From positions 1 through 20,276 of the forward strand of contig CAZXVH010000097.1 in assembly GCA_964643965.1 (NCBI GenBank): DNA of 20,276 bases, in the 5' to 3' direction. The DNA comes from GCA-2746795 sp964643965. Its GTDB lineage: Bacteria > Chloroflexota > Anaerolineae > Promineifilales > Promineifilaceae. The notes beneath the pieces were generated by a model, which saw only the letters and a program-made list of their open reading frames with translations, searched no databases and was not told the origin of the DNA. The position numbers were made by a program, and so were the translations under genes. This document shows positions 6,581 to 14,129 of the stretch, one piece after another (the first letter of the stretch is position 1; each line of letters begins with the position of its first letter).

Positions 6581-8224
6581 TTAATTGTTGGGTATGGGGG
6601 CCGGGGCGGCGGGGGTGGGAACGGCCGTTTCCCCCCCATCTTCTCCCGGTTCTCCATTTTCGGCCGCTTCTGCCTCGGCTGCGGCGGCCGCTTCTGCCGC
6701 TTCTCGGGCAGCCGCTTCTCGCTCAGAGCGGGCTTGGGGATCTTCCAGGTTAGGGTTATCCGGGTTGAAATAGTTGAAGACCGTGCGTGAAATTTCGCGC
6801 AGGATGGGGAAGGTGATGTCATGGGAGAGCCAGTCGCCGCTGTCCCCGGCGGGCAGCGACAGATATTCCACAATGACGTAATCGCCGCCTGGCGAGAAGA
6901 CGAGGCCGGCGTCACCGTGTGTGACCAAATCCCAGCCATGTTTGTGCGAGACCGGCACATTTTCTGGCACACCGAAGCGAATCAGATTGCCTTCTTCATT
7001 GAGAACCATCAAGTCGATGATGGCCTGACATTCTTCCGGCGTGATTTCATTGGGGTAAACGGCCAGCAGCGTCCCGCCCCCTTTGGAGCAGTAGTAGAGC
7101 ATAGACAGGAACGACCCCATCTCCTCGGCGGTGGTTTGCATGGCGCTGTCGGGCGTCATGAGTAGGTCTGGTTCAGAGTTGGCGGGGGTGACGTAGGTGT
7201 TGCGCCGGGTGGGGGGGGCCACGGCGTCGTAAGGCACCGCCATGAAGGTGTTGACGAGGCCGAGCCGCTGCATGGATTCTGTGAGCAGGTCTGCGCCGCG
7301 ATAGGTGTTGTTTTCCCCGGCGATTTCGTGCAGCAGCAGATTGGCGCCGAAGTTACTGGATTTAACGGCCGCGTCGTAGAACAATCCTTGCACGTATTCG
7401 TTGGGCGGACCGTCGATGGCGCGGTACGTTTCTTCAAAAATCATGATTTTGAGGATGCTCAGGCCGGAAATGGCGGCGTCGGCGTTGATGCGGATTTCTT
7501 CGCCAGTTTGCAAATCCATGATGAAGACGCTGCCCACGCCACTGAAGGCGTCTAGCTGCTTTTGAATGCTGTTTTCCAGGAAGTGGATGTCAAACTGCGG
7601 TGCAGGTTGATCGGTCAAAATGAGGGGCGCTTGCCGATTCATTGGTTTATAGAGGGCGTCGCGCACGGCAGGCAAACTGGCTTCGATGTTGGTGACAAAA
7701 CCGGCTTTGCCGTCGGCGAAGGTTCCCGTTACCTGGTCTATTTTGGGGGGCTGGGCTGGTTGGTCGATGAAGGAGGCGATGGTGTAAAGTTGGTCGAGCA
7801 GCAGCCCTTCTTCATGGCTGGCTTGTAACTCTACTTGAATGGGATCCAGCGGCGCCAGCCCCATCTGCTCCAGGGAACGGCCTAAGACGAAACGAGCGTA
7901 TCCCAGCCACACGTCTTGGGCGGCGATAGTGGCTTGCGCTTCGCCGATCATGGCTTCCAGGTTCATGCTGAAACCCACGTCCAGTGGATTGAGTTCGATC
8001 TGTTCGTCGCCGTTAAGGAGGATGACGGGGGAGTGGTAGTATTGTTTTTGCAGGGCAACGGCCGTTTCTTCTGCTGTTAGCCCGGAAACATCTACTCCGG
8101 CGATACTGGTTCCAGGCGGCATATTGTCTCGTCCGCGCCAGTAGAGAAAACCCTGGTAGAGCAAAAAGAGGGCCAGCAGGCTGATGAGTAAGAGGGTGAG
8201 GAATCGTTGCAATGTTTTTAGCAT
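6581..8224 (-). CDS. Membrane-anchored beta-lactamase-fold serine hydrolase, catalytic residues present
   Basis: A 547-residue protein. Residues 7-27 are a membrane anchor. Residues about 38-95 (GTSIAGVDVSGLTAEETAVAL) match the peptidoglycan-binding type 4 domain seen in VanW/YoaR-like proteins. Residues about 230-480 have the class A beta-lactamase/DD-peptidase fold: SVFIMDLQTGEEIRINAD, then S256-I-L-K259 (SxxK), S289-S-N291 (SxN) and K428-H-G430 in place of K-T-G. The last 55 residues are a low-complexity Ala/Glu tail and then Pro/Ala/Thr. The catalytic pattern suggests an outer-surface penicillin-recognising hydrolase or peptidase acting on cell-wall material. It starts 17 bp after the stop of a paralogue, almost certainly in one operon. 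An AACGGCCGTT lies at each end of the gene (6621, 8058), both encoding Thr-Ala-Val. Not a proven beta-lactamase: the K-H-G triad and domain layout argue for another substrate. Confidence 0.85.
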   Translation of the reverse strand: MLKTLQRFLTLLLISLLALFLLYQGFLYWRGRDNMPPGTSIAGVDVSGLTAEETAVALQKQYYHSPVILLNGDEQIELNPLDVGFSMNLEAMIGEAQATIAAQDVWLGYARFVLGRSLEQMGLAPLDPIQVELQASHEEGLLLDQLYTIASFIDQPAQPPKIDQVTGTFADGKAGFVTNIEASLPAVRDALYKPMNRQAPLILTDQPAPQFDIHFLENSIQKQLDAFSGVGSVFIMDLQTGEEIRINADAAISGLSILKIMIFEETYRAIDGPPNEYVQGLFYDAAVKSSNFGANLLLHEIAGENNTYRGADLLTESMQRLGLVNTFMAVPYDAVAPPTRRNTYVTPANSEPDLLMTPDSAMQTTAEEMGSFLSMLYYCSKGGGTLLAVYPNEITPEECQAIIDLMVLNEEGNLIRFGVPENVPVSHKHGWDLVTHGDAGLVFSPGGDYVIVEYLSLPAGDSGDWLSHDITFPILREISRTVFNYFNPDNPNLEDPQARSEREAAAREAAEAAAAAEAEAAENGEPGEDGGETAVPTPAAPAPIPNN

Positions 8225-8241
8225 GGTAAGTGGGTAGTCGA

Positions 8242-9729
8242 TTAGTTGGTACTGCTACTGCCGAGGTAAGGGCTGCTGTAGTTGAAGTAGTTGTAGGCGG
8301 CGCGGGAAATATTGGCCAGGATAGGGGAGCTAATTTCCCATTCCAACCAATCTGGTTTGTAGAGCATGGCCACGATGACGTAATTGCTGCCGGGGGTGAA
8401 GACGATACCGGCGTCGCTGTGGGTGTCGCTGATCCAGCCATGGCGGTGGGCGATGGTGACGCCGGGGGGAATGCCTTCTTCCAGCAGGCTTTCGATCTTG
8501 TTGGCGGACATGTAAGTCAACATGTCCTGACACTCTTCTTGGCTGACGTCGCCGCCGAAAACGGCCGTTATCGTGCCACCTTTGCCTTGAGCGCAGTAGT
8601 AGAGGTCGGCCAGCAGCAGACCGATGTCTTCGGCCGTCATTTGGGCATACAAACTGGGTTGGGTGCGGATGATTTCTGCGGAATTGGCGGGGGTGGCTAA
8701 CGGCCGTTGTCCAGGACGTGGCTCTTCACCAAACGGCGTCAGGATGAAGGAGTTCTTCAACCCCATCCGCTGCATGGCCTGTGTCACCTGTTCGGCGCCG
8801 GCGTAAGCATCATCGGTCCCAGAGATGACGCCCAGCAGTTGATTGGCGCTGACCACATCTGGTTGAATGACCAATGTGTCTGAGATAAGTCCGCGCTGCA
8901 AGAGCGTGGGCAGGTTGTCTGTCTGGTGGTAAAACTCGAGGACGACCGGTACACGCAGCACATCGGTCCCCGACATGGGCGCGTCGGCGTTGAGAGAGAC
9001 TTCCTGGCCTGTTTCCAGATCATAAATAAAAACAGAGGCCACGCCGTTATTGAGGGCTTCAAAATCCTGTAAATAATTGACGATGAGTCGGGTGAGCAGG
9101 TTGATGTCCGGCCGTTCCGGATTCAATGGTTCCACCACCATGCGGGCTTCTCGGGATGAAGGGCGGTAGAGCGCCGCTTCCACATCATCAAAACTGGCCT
9201 CGATATTCGTTTTAGTGCCGGCCTCGCCAAATTGGAAACTCATGGTGCTGGGGATGGGCTGTGGCGGCTGCGCCGGTTTGTCGGTGAGGATGGCGATGTC
9301 TTTGAGGACTTCGCGCAGCGCTTCACGGTTGTGGGTGGCATAGAGCGGCACCGGTTCGACCTCCACCGGGCGGCCCCAGAGAAAGCCCCAAAAGCCGGCC
9401 CAGAAATCTTGCTGAAAACGCTGGTAATCGGCTTGACTGAGCATCGCTTCCAGGTCGAGGGTGAACTCGGCTTTGGTGGGGCTGAGTTCAAACTTGTCTG
9501 AACCATGAAAGATGAGGATAGGCGCTTCCAGAAAGCGGTTGTTGAGGACGGCGCCAGCTTCATCCCGGTTCATGCCGCCCACGTTGACGCCAGCGATGGT
9601 GAGGCCGGTGGGGTAATAAGCACGAGCGCCGGCATATTGGTACAGTTTAAGGAGCAGGAAGACGGTGACGGCCATCAATAAAGTGACGGTGATCCACTGT
9701 CCTAAACCGGGTGATGTATTCCTGCTCAT
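8242..9729 (-). CDS. Beta-lactamase-fold paralogue lacking the catalytic Ser-Lys pair
   Basis: A 495-residue protein with the same layout as the next gene: anchor at residues 11-30, peptidoglycan-binding type 4 domain at about 41-95 (TGLTIAGVNVGGMNRDEAGAV), and a beta-lactamase-like domain at about 230-480. Alignment by eye is continuous: ASVFIYDLETGQEVSLNAD against SVFIMDLQTGEEIRINAD. Where the sibling has S256-I-L-K259 this one has D256-V-L-R259. S294-A-N296 keeps the SxN pattern, and R429-H-G431 replaces K-H-G. The nucleophile and general base are both gone, so it should be a pseudoenzyme, perhaps binding wall material or its sibling. It lacks the Ala/Glu tail. First gene of the pair; an AACGGCCGTT palindrome lies about 30 bp upstream of the ATG. 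The frame shows no sign of decay. Confidence 0.85.
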   Translation of the reverse strand: MSRNTSPGLGQWITVTLLMAVTVFLLLKLYQYAGARAYYPTGLTIAGVNVGGMNRDEAGAVLNNRFLEAPILIFHGSDKFELSPTKAEFTLDLEAMLSQADYQRFQQDFWAGFWGFLWGRPVEVEPVPLYATHNREALREVLKDIAILTDKPAQPPQPIPSTMSFQFGEAGTKTNIEASFDDVEAALYRPSSREARMVVEPLNPERPDINLLTRLIVNYLQDFEALNNGVASVFIYDLETGQEVSLNADAPMSGTDVLRVPVVLEFYHQTDNLPTLLQRGLISDTLVIQPDVVSANQLLGVISGTDDAYAGAEQVTQAMQRMGLKNSFILTPFGEEPRPGQRPLATPANSAEIIRTQPSLYAQMTAEDIGLLLADLYYCAQGKGGTITAVFGGDVSQEECQDMLTYMSANKIESLLEEGIPPGVTIAHRHGWISDTHSDAGIVFTPGSNYVIVAMLYKPDWLEWEISSPILANISRAAYNYFNYSSPYLGSSSTN

Positions 9730-10117
9730 GATTCTTTCTCTTCTTTGGTGAGGTGAAAACGGCCGTTTTCCTCAAGTTCAATTATTCTGCACAGCGCTTT
9801 ATCAATGGCAACCTTTGTAAAAGGCATCAGAAGCGGCAAATCAGGCGGCGCGACCCAGGCTGCTTCTATCCATTATGGCATAAATTAGCAAGCCAGTATA
9901 ACAAAATCAGCAACGGCCGTCAGCCATTCCCCAGAGTGGAGCTTAACCGATTCTCATCCCCACCATAGCTGCCGCTCATAAAACTACTTTTAAAAGTTCA
10001 ACTTCTCTGAGAGGTTAAACTTCTGGCAGTGCGCCAGTGCAACTTTCAAAATAACAAGGCGTATAGGCTGGCAACGATAAAAACCTGCTTTATACAAATC
10101 TCTTGGAGGAGATTGAC
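9730..10117. other. Divergent intergenic stretch with palindromes and hairpin repeat
   Basis: This 388-bp interval separates the divergent beta-lactamase-fold and PspC genes. It holds two ACGGCCGT palindromes (9759-9766, 9913-9920), copy A of a 35-nt hairpin repeat (9992-10026) and a small inverted repeat CTGGC/GCCAG at 10023-10037. I could not pick a convincing promoter for either gene. A 71-codon plus-strand frame here has no good ribosome binding site and looks like chance. Confidence 0.6.
9992..10026 (+). repeat. 35-nt hairpin repeat, copy A
   Basis: One of three similar imperfect inverted repeats with the left arm AAGTTCAACTT and right arm ending AACTTCTGG. Here the arms are AAAAGTTCAAC and GTTAAACTTCT with two mismatches. 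It lies upstream of the PspC gene, and copy B lies just after that gene in the same orientation. Confidence 0.7.
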
Positions 10118-10543
10118 ATGACTCAAACCCGATTAACCCGCAGCGAAACAGACGAGATGATAGCTGGCGTTTGCGGCGGTATCGCTGCCTATTTAAATAT
10201 TGATTCCGTGTTTATCCGGCTGGCGTTCGTATTACTGGCCTTAGCCAGCGGCATTGGCTTACCTATCTACATCATTTTGTGGATAGTCATGCCCCGTGAA
10301 ACGGCCGCTTTCGCCTCTGACGCCGTGGTGATGCAGGATAATATCAAAGAGTTAAAAGAAACCGTCTCCTCTGGCGCGGATAAAGTGGGTAAGCCGGCCA
10401 CCATTGGTCTGGTTTTGGTACTGATTGGCGGTTATTTCTTATTGATGCAATTGGGGGTGTTGACCTGGGTCAGCGGCGCGTTTTGGCCTATTTTGCTTAT
10501 TGGCATTGGTCTTTATTTCCTCTGGCGGCGCAAGCAAGCCTGA
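10118..10543 (+). CDS. PspC-domain membrane protein
   Basis: A 141-residue protein. Residues 3-60 are a PspC domain: LTRSETDEMIAGVCGGIAAYL, then a long hydrophobic stretch (VFIRLAFVLLALASGIGLPIYIILWIVMP) ending at the characteristic V-M-P. After a 40-residue polar segment, residues about 96-138 hold two more hydrophobic stretches ending in WRRKQA, similar to the small membrane domain in LiaF-type envelope stress proteins. PspC domains take part in sensing or resisting membrane damage in phage-shock systems. The frame opens at 10103, but GGAGGA 7 bases before the ATG at 10118 decides the start. No pspA is in the window. The gene faces the kinase of a two-component system across 84 bp. Confidence 0.9.
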   Translation: MTQTRLTRSETDEMIAGVCGGIAAYLNIDSVFIRLAFVLLALASGIGLPIYIILWIVMPRETAAFASDAVVMQDNIKELKETVSSGADKVGKPATIGLVLVLIGGYFLLMQLGVLTWVSGAFWPILLIGIGLYFLWRRKQA

Positions 10544-10560
10544 GCGCGGGACAACAGTGT

Positions 10561-10595
10561 GGAAGTTCAACTTTTCCATAAAGTTGGACTTCTTG
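10561..10595 (+). repeat. 35-nt hairpin repeat, copy B
   Basis: Left arm GGAAGTTCAACTTT and right arm AAGTTGGACTTCTT, pairing with few mismatches. It lies 17 bp after the PspC stop codon and before the end of the convergent kinase gene, where it could act as a terminator, although no clean T run follows. A weaker third arm-like segment (AAGTTGAATTTCTTG) follows at about 10604-10618. Confidence 0.68.
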
Positions 10596-10627
10596 TCTGG
10601 GCTAAGTTGAATTTCTTGACGGTAGTT

Positions 10628-12100
10628 TCACTTTGTCGAATCCGATCTACCGCGAAACGGTAGACGCAAATTTGTCCGTGATTTTGAAGTTTGCTCTACC
10701 TCTACTATCTCATCTTTAGGGGAAGTGGAGAGGGCGGGCAGCGTCACAATAAAAGTTGTGCCCGCGCCTACTTCACTCTCTACTTGAACATCGCCTCCGT
10801 GCGCTTGCGCCACCCACTTGGCAATCGATAAACCTAAACCAGAGCCGCCCAGCGTCCGCGCCCGCGCTTTATCAACCCGATAAAAGCGGTCGAAAATGTG
10901 CGGCAGGTCTTGAGGGGGGATGCCCAGACCAGTGTCGGCTACTACAAACCTGGCCCACTCATTTTGTTTCGACAAACTGATGCTTACTTTGCCGCCATCT
11001 GGCGTATATTTGATGGCGTTGTCGATCAGGTTGATGAAAAGCTGTTTCAGCCGGTCGGGATCACCCATCACGCATATCTGATCCACTTCTATGACGGTGA
11101 CATCGACTGGTTTTTCGATGACGCTGAACTGCCGGTAGACCTCGAACAGTAAATTATCCAGTTCGATTTGTTGTTTATGGAGGGGCAGCCCACCGGCGTC
11201 AGCGCGGGCCAGCAGGGTGAGATCGCCCACCAACCGCGTCATGCGGTCTACTTCAATGCGGATGCTGTTTAACGAGATGGGGTCGCCTTCACCCATACGC
11301 TCCATGAGATCTACATTGCCGCGAACGGCCGTTAACGGGGTGCGTAGTTCATGAGACACATCAGCCAGCAGTCGTTGTTGGTTTTGGAATTGGCGCTCCA
11401 GCCGTTCCAACGTCTGGTTAAGCGCCTGCGCCAAGACTCCAATCTCATCGGTGCGCTCGCCATATGGAACCCGTAAACTTAAATCATCGGCGCGGGTAAT
11501 GCGGTTGGCCGTTTTGGCAATATCTTCCAATGGTCGGAACAGGCTGGGCGTCAGCCACACCGCTAAAAAGAGCGAGGCCGTCGCCGCCGCAAAACCCACC
11601 AGCATGGCGATCGCCAGCAGCCGGTTGAAGCTCTCAAACATGTCGATTAATCGCCCCACCTGCAAATGCCCAATAATTGGCTGTGTTGGATCATTGTACA
11701 TGTAAATAGGTTGGGAAAAGACTCGCACAGAGGTGTTTTCAGGATTCACCAACGAATAGACGGGTTCATTGTTCAGGCTGCCGGGGTCTAACAAGGGGGT
11801 GGATTCAGAGAGATTGCTGGAACGCGCCAATATCTTACCCTCTGCATCGGTGATGAGCAGAAATGTGGAAGCGATACGCAGGGTATTGAGGTCCTCGGGC
11901 AGGGTAACGCGCACTACGCCATTCGGCCCCATATCAAAATTGCTTGGTCGTATCACTTCAGACGCCAGTATCTCTAATTCGTGGTCAATCTCAGCCAGAA
12001 TGCGATTGCTGGGCAAGAAGTAGATAATCAGGGCAAAGATAATGAATGCGGCCGAAAAAATGAGTGTATAGATCAGCAGCAGGCGGTTTTGAATGGACAA
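10628..12100 (-). CDS. Sensor histidine kinase of a two-component system
   Basis: A 490-residue inner-membrane kinase. Transmembrane helices at about 8-28 and 161-184 enclose a 130-residue extracytoplasmic sensor region. A HAMP domain follows (about 185-237), then HisKA with the phosphoacceptor H250 in ADVSHELRTPLTAVRG, and a HATPase domain with the N box QLFINLIDNAIKYTP, the G1 box VADTGLGIPP and the G2 box GGSGLGLSIAKW. The C-terminal tail of about 40 residues is polar and dispensable-looking. Only TTG at 12100-12098 can serve as a start: an in-frame TAG is 10 codons upstream, and the next ATG is at residue 57, beyond the first membrane helix. No clear ribosome binding site precedes it, so translation may be coupled to the response regulator 58 bp upstream. 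The signal is unknown. Confidence 0.94.
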   Translation of the reverse strand: MSIQNRLLLIYTLIFSAAFIIFALIIYFLPSNRILAEIDHELEILASEVIRPSNFDMGPNGVVRVTLPEDLNTLRIASTFLLITDAEGKILARSSNLSESTPLLDPGSLNNEPVYSLVNPENTSVRVFSQPIYMYNDPTQPIIGHLQVGRLIDMFESFNRLLAIAMLVGFAAATASLFLAVWLTPSLFRPLEDIAKTANRITRADDLSLRVPYGERTDEIGVLAQALNQTLERLERQFQNQQRLLADVSHELRTPLTAVRGNVDLMERMGEGDPISLNSIRIEVDRMTRLVGDLTLLARADAGGLPLHKQQIELDNLLFEVYRQFSVIEKPVDVTVIEVDQICVMGDPDRLKQLFINLIDNAIKYTPDGGKVSISLSKQNEWARFVVADTGLGIPPQDLPHIFDRFYRVDKARARTLGGSGLGLSIAKWVAQAHGGDVQVESEVGAGTTFIVTLPALSTSPKDEIVEVEQTSKSRTNLRLPFRGRSDSTK

Positions 12101-12158
12101 GGATATGTTAAGGGCGACTTTTGTAAACTAACTGTCCTGGTGAGGACATAAGCGCAGT

Positions 12159-12836
12159 TTACGAATCTTCACGCAAGACATAACCAATACCACGTACGGT
12201 ATGGATCAGGCGTGAAGCGCCGCCAGCCTCCGTCTTCTGGCGTAGATAACGCACATACACTTCAATGATGTTGCTTTCACCGCCAAAATCGTAATTCCAC
12301 ACCCGGTCAAAAATAACTTCACGGGTGAGCACCTGGCGTGGGTGCCGCATAAACAATTCAAGCAATTCGTACTCTTTGGCGGTGAGGTCAAAGGTATTTT
12401 CGCCTCGTTTCCCCTGGCGCGTACCTGTGTCAAGTTCCAGGTTGGCAAAGCGGTAAACTTGTGGTTTGGTGGGTTGTGCCCGGCGCAGCAAGGCACGCAC
12501 ACGCGCGACCAATTCATCAAAGGCAAAGGGTTTTACCAGATAATCGTCGGCGCCGGCGTCTAGCCCCACTACCCGGTCTTCAATGGTTTCTTTGGCCGTG
12601 AGCATGAGAATGGGCACTTCGCTGGCGGCGCGGATGCGGCGGCACACTTCCAGGCCATCCATGCCAGGGAGCATTAAATCCAACAAGACCAAATCGGGGG
12701 GATTCTCACGGAACAGATCTAACCCGGCGGCCCCATCGGCGGTGGCGTCTACGCGGTAGCCTTCAAAACTTAAGCCTCTTTGTAGAAATTGGCGTATGCG
12801 GTCTTCATCTTCAATGACTAAAATTCTCGCTGACAT
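12159..12836 (-). CDS. OmpR-family response regulator
   Basis: A 225-residue DNA-binding regulator. The receiver domain (residues 3-118) has the acidic pair E9-D10, phosphoacceptor D53 in LVLLDLMLPGMDG, T80 and K102 in DDYLVKPF. The winged-helix domain (about 128-223) shows LELDTGTRQGKR, LTAKEYELLELFMRHP and the terminal RLIHTVRGIGYVL typical of the OmpR/PhoB group. The ribosome binding site GGAGGG lies 5 bases before the ATG. It is the first gene of the pair with the sensor kinase, with a likely promoter at 12866-12893. Targets are unknown; the adjacent PspC and PAP2 genes are candidates by position only. Confidence 0.96.
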   Translation of the reverse strand: MSARILVIEDEDRIRQFLQRGLSFEGYRVDATADGAAGLDLFRENPPDLVLLDLMLPGMDGLEVCRRIRAASEVPILMLTAKETIEDRVVGLDAGADDYLVKPFAFDELVARVRALLRRAQPTKPQVYRFANLELDTGTRQGKRGENTFDLTAKEYELLELFMRHPRQVLTREVIFDRVWNYDFGGESNIIEVYVRYLRQKTEAGGASRLIHTVRGIGYVLREDS

Positions 12837-12865
12837 GTTTCCCTCCAGTTAAGGTTTATCTACTG

Positions 12866-12893
12866 ATTATAATCTGCCAGCGGTATGAGGCAA
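12866..12893 (-). promoter_or_regulatory. Promoter for the response regulator/kinase operon
   Basis: On the minus strand TTGCCT (12893-12888) and a perfect TATAAT (12871-12866) are separated by 16 bases, and the start codon lies about 30 bp further on. An alternative TTGTCA upstream is too far away (23 bases). Confidence 0.6.
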
Positions 12894-12965
12894 CTGACAA
12901 CATGGCTTATGGCGTTTTTGATCTGGCAAGGTTACAATGTGCCCGGGAAGATATATAGTTGTCGT

Positions 12966-12980
12966 AACAACAAAGTTGTT
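12966..12980. promoter_or_regulatory. Operator-like inverted repeat upstream of the PAP2 gene
   Basis: AACAAC and GTTGTT (arms 12966-12971 and 12975-12980) pair around AAA, with an overlapping GTTGT/ACAAC pair just to the left and a GTTG/CAAC pair to the right. It lies 28-43 bp before the PAP2 start. A protein-binding site is possible; the evidence is symmetry only. Confidence 0.3.
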
Positions 12981-13008
12981 TTGATATCAACGAAGTGAAG
13001 GAGGAGAG

Positions 13009-14001
13009 ATGGATCCGATCTATGAATTCGGACTCAATATGACCCGGTATCTGCAAGAAACCTACCCGCAGTTAGCCGGTTTTTTTGTGTTCATAAGCGA
13101 TCTGGGGCTTGAAGAGTTTTACCTGGCGTTGTTTCCCCTGATTTATTGGTGTATTCATAAAACGATGGGCAAAATTTTTGCGTATGTGTTTTTGCTTGTT
13201 AATGCCTTGAATCCCTTGTTTAAGTATGCGGTTCGCGGGCCACGGCCGTTTTGGTTGGACCCCACTTTAGAGATGTGGCCGGAGAGCAGCTATGGCGTAC
13301 CCAGCGGCCATGTACAGTTGGCCACGGTAACATATTTGTTCATGGCGGCCTGGATTCGGCGTTGGTGGGCCTGGGCTATCGCCTTTGTCATGATTGTTTT
13401 GATGGCGTTGAGCCGTATTTATTTGGGCGCCCATTTTCCGCATGATGCGCTGGTGGGGTTTGTTATTGCCTTGTTGGTTTTGTTGGGTTATGTGGGCTGG
13501 CAGCGTCATTACAGCAAAGGGTTTGAGAAGCGTATTCTGGGACAAAAATTGCTGTTGGTGATGCTTGTACCCATTATTTACGCCACTATTTTTGGTATTA
13601 TCGTTCTGGTGAAGGGAGAGCCAGATGTGACTGTGCCCTGGGCAATTTACATTCCTGAGGCGGAATTGGCAGGGATGGAAGGTGTGGCAACGGCCGTTGG
13701 GATGTTGTTGGGCGCCGGGATTGGTCTGATTTTTGAAGGCAGTCGTATCCGTTTTCGAGTGGACGGTAAAATTTGGCTGCGGGCGATGCGTTATTTGTTT
13801 GGTTTGGCGGTGACGTTGATGTTGTGGGCGGGGCTGCGTGTTATTTTCCCGGAGGAACCGTTGTGGCTGGGCTTGATTTTGCGTGTCGTGCGTTATTTTA
13901 TCGTGGCTATGTGGATTACCTATTTTGCCCCGTGGACGTTTGTGCGCATTAAGCTGGCGCAGGCGGATCCGGAGCCGGGCATTGATTTGAAGATTTCGTG
14001 A
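13009..14001 (+). CDS. PAP2-family membrane phosphatase
   Basis: A 330-residue multi-pass membrane protein with all three parts of the PAP2 phosphatase site: K72-YAVRGP-R79-P80, P98-S-G-H101 and S135-R136 followed by H142 and D146 in SRIYLGAHFPHD. This family removes phosphate from lipid phosphates such as phosphatidate, or undecaprenyl pyrophosphate during cell-wall recycling, at the outer face of the membrane. Typical small members are near 200 residues; here about 150 extra residues follow, with about four more hydrophobic segments and an acidic loop. The ribosome binding site AAGGAGGAG ends close to the ATG. Two ACGGCCGT palindromes lie inside the gene (13242 encoding Arg-Pro, 13690 encoding Thr-Ala-Val). 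The stop codon is 2 bases before a heptamer repeat array. The actual substrate cannot be told from sequence. Confidence 0.92.
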   Translation: MDPIYEFGLNMTRYLQETYPQLAGFFVFISDLGLEEFYLALFPLIYWCIHKTMGKIFAYVFLLVNALNPLFKYAVRGPRPFWLDPTLEMWPESSYGVPSGHVQLATVTYLFMAAWIRRWWAWAIAFVMIVLMALSRIYLGAHFPHDALVGFVIALLVLLGYVGWQRHYSKGFEKRILGQKLLLVMLVPIIYATIFGIIVLVKGEPDVTVPWAIYIPEAELAGMEGVATAVGMLLGAGIGLIFEGSRIRFRVDGKIWLRAMRYLFGLAVTLMLWAGLRVIFPEEPLWLGLILRVVRYFIVAMWITYFAPWTFVRIKLAQADPEPGIDLKIS

Positions 14002-14003
14002 TG

Positions 14004-14129
14004 GTGGACAGTGGACAGTGAACGGTGGACAGTGGATAGTGGACAGTGGACAGTGGACATTGGATAGTGGACAGTGGACATTGGATAGTGGACAGTGGAC
14101 TGTAAACTGTAAACTGTAAACTGTACTCA
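14004..14129. repeat. Array of 18 contiguous 7-bp repeats
   Basis: The interval divides exactly into 18 heptamers with no slippage: nine GTGGACA, two TTGGATA, one each of GTGAACG, GTGGATA, GTGGACT and GTACTCA, and three GTAAACT. The PAP2 stop ends 2 bases before it, and the last heptamer contains the stop codon of the methyltransferase on the other strand. It resembles the short tandemly repeated (STRR) heptamers described in filamentous cyanobacteria. The variants grade from GTGGACA to GTAAACT through the hybrid GTGGACT. Confidence 0.95.

Noticed and set aside
6581..9729. The two serine-hydrolase-fold genes as a true beta-lactamase resistance locus
   Set aside because: The K-H-G triad, the peptidoglycan-binding domain, the membrane anchor and the missing Ser-Lys pair in one copy fit envelope proteins better; no resistance regulator is present.
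9753..9968. 71-codon plus-strand frame starting in a palindrome copy
   Set aside because: No good ribosome binding site, no recognisable sequence, and it lies in a divergent promoter interval.
14004..14129. Possible CRISPR array
   Set aside because: Units are contiguous 7-mers without spacers, and there are no cas genes.
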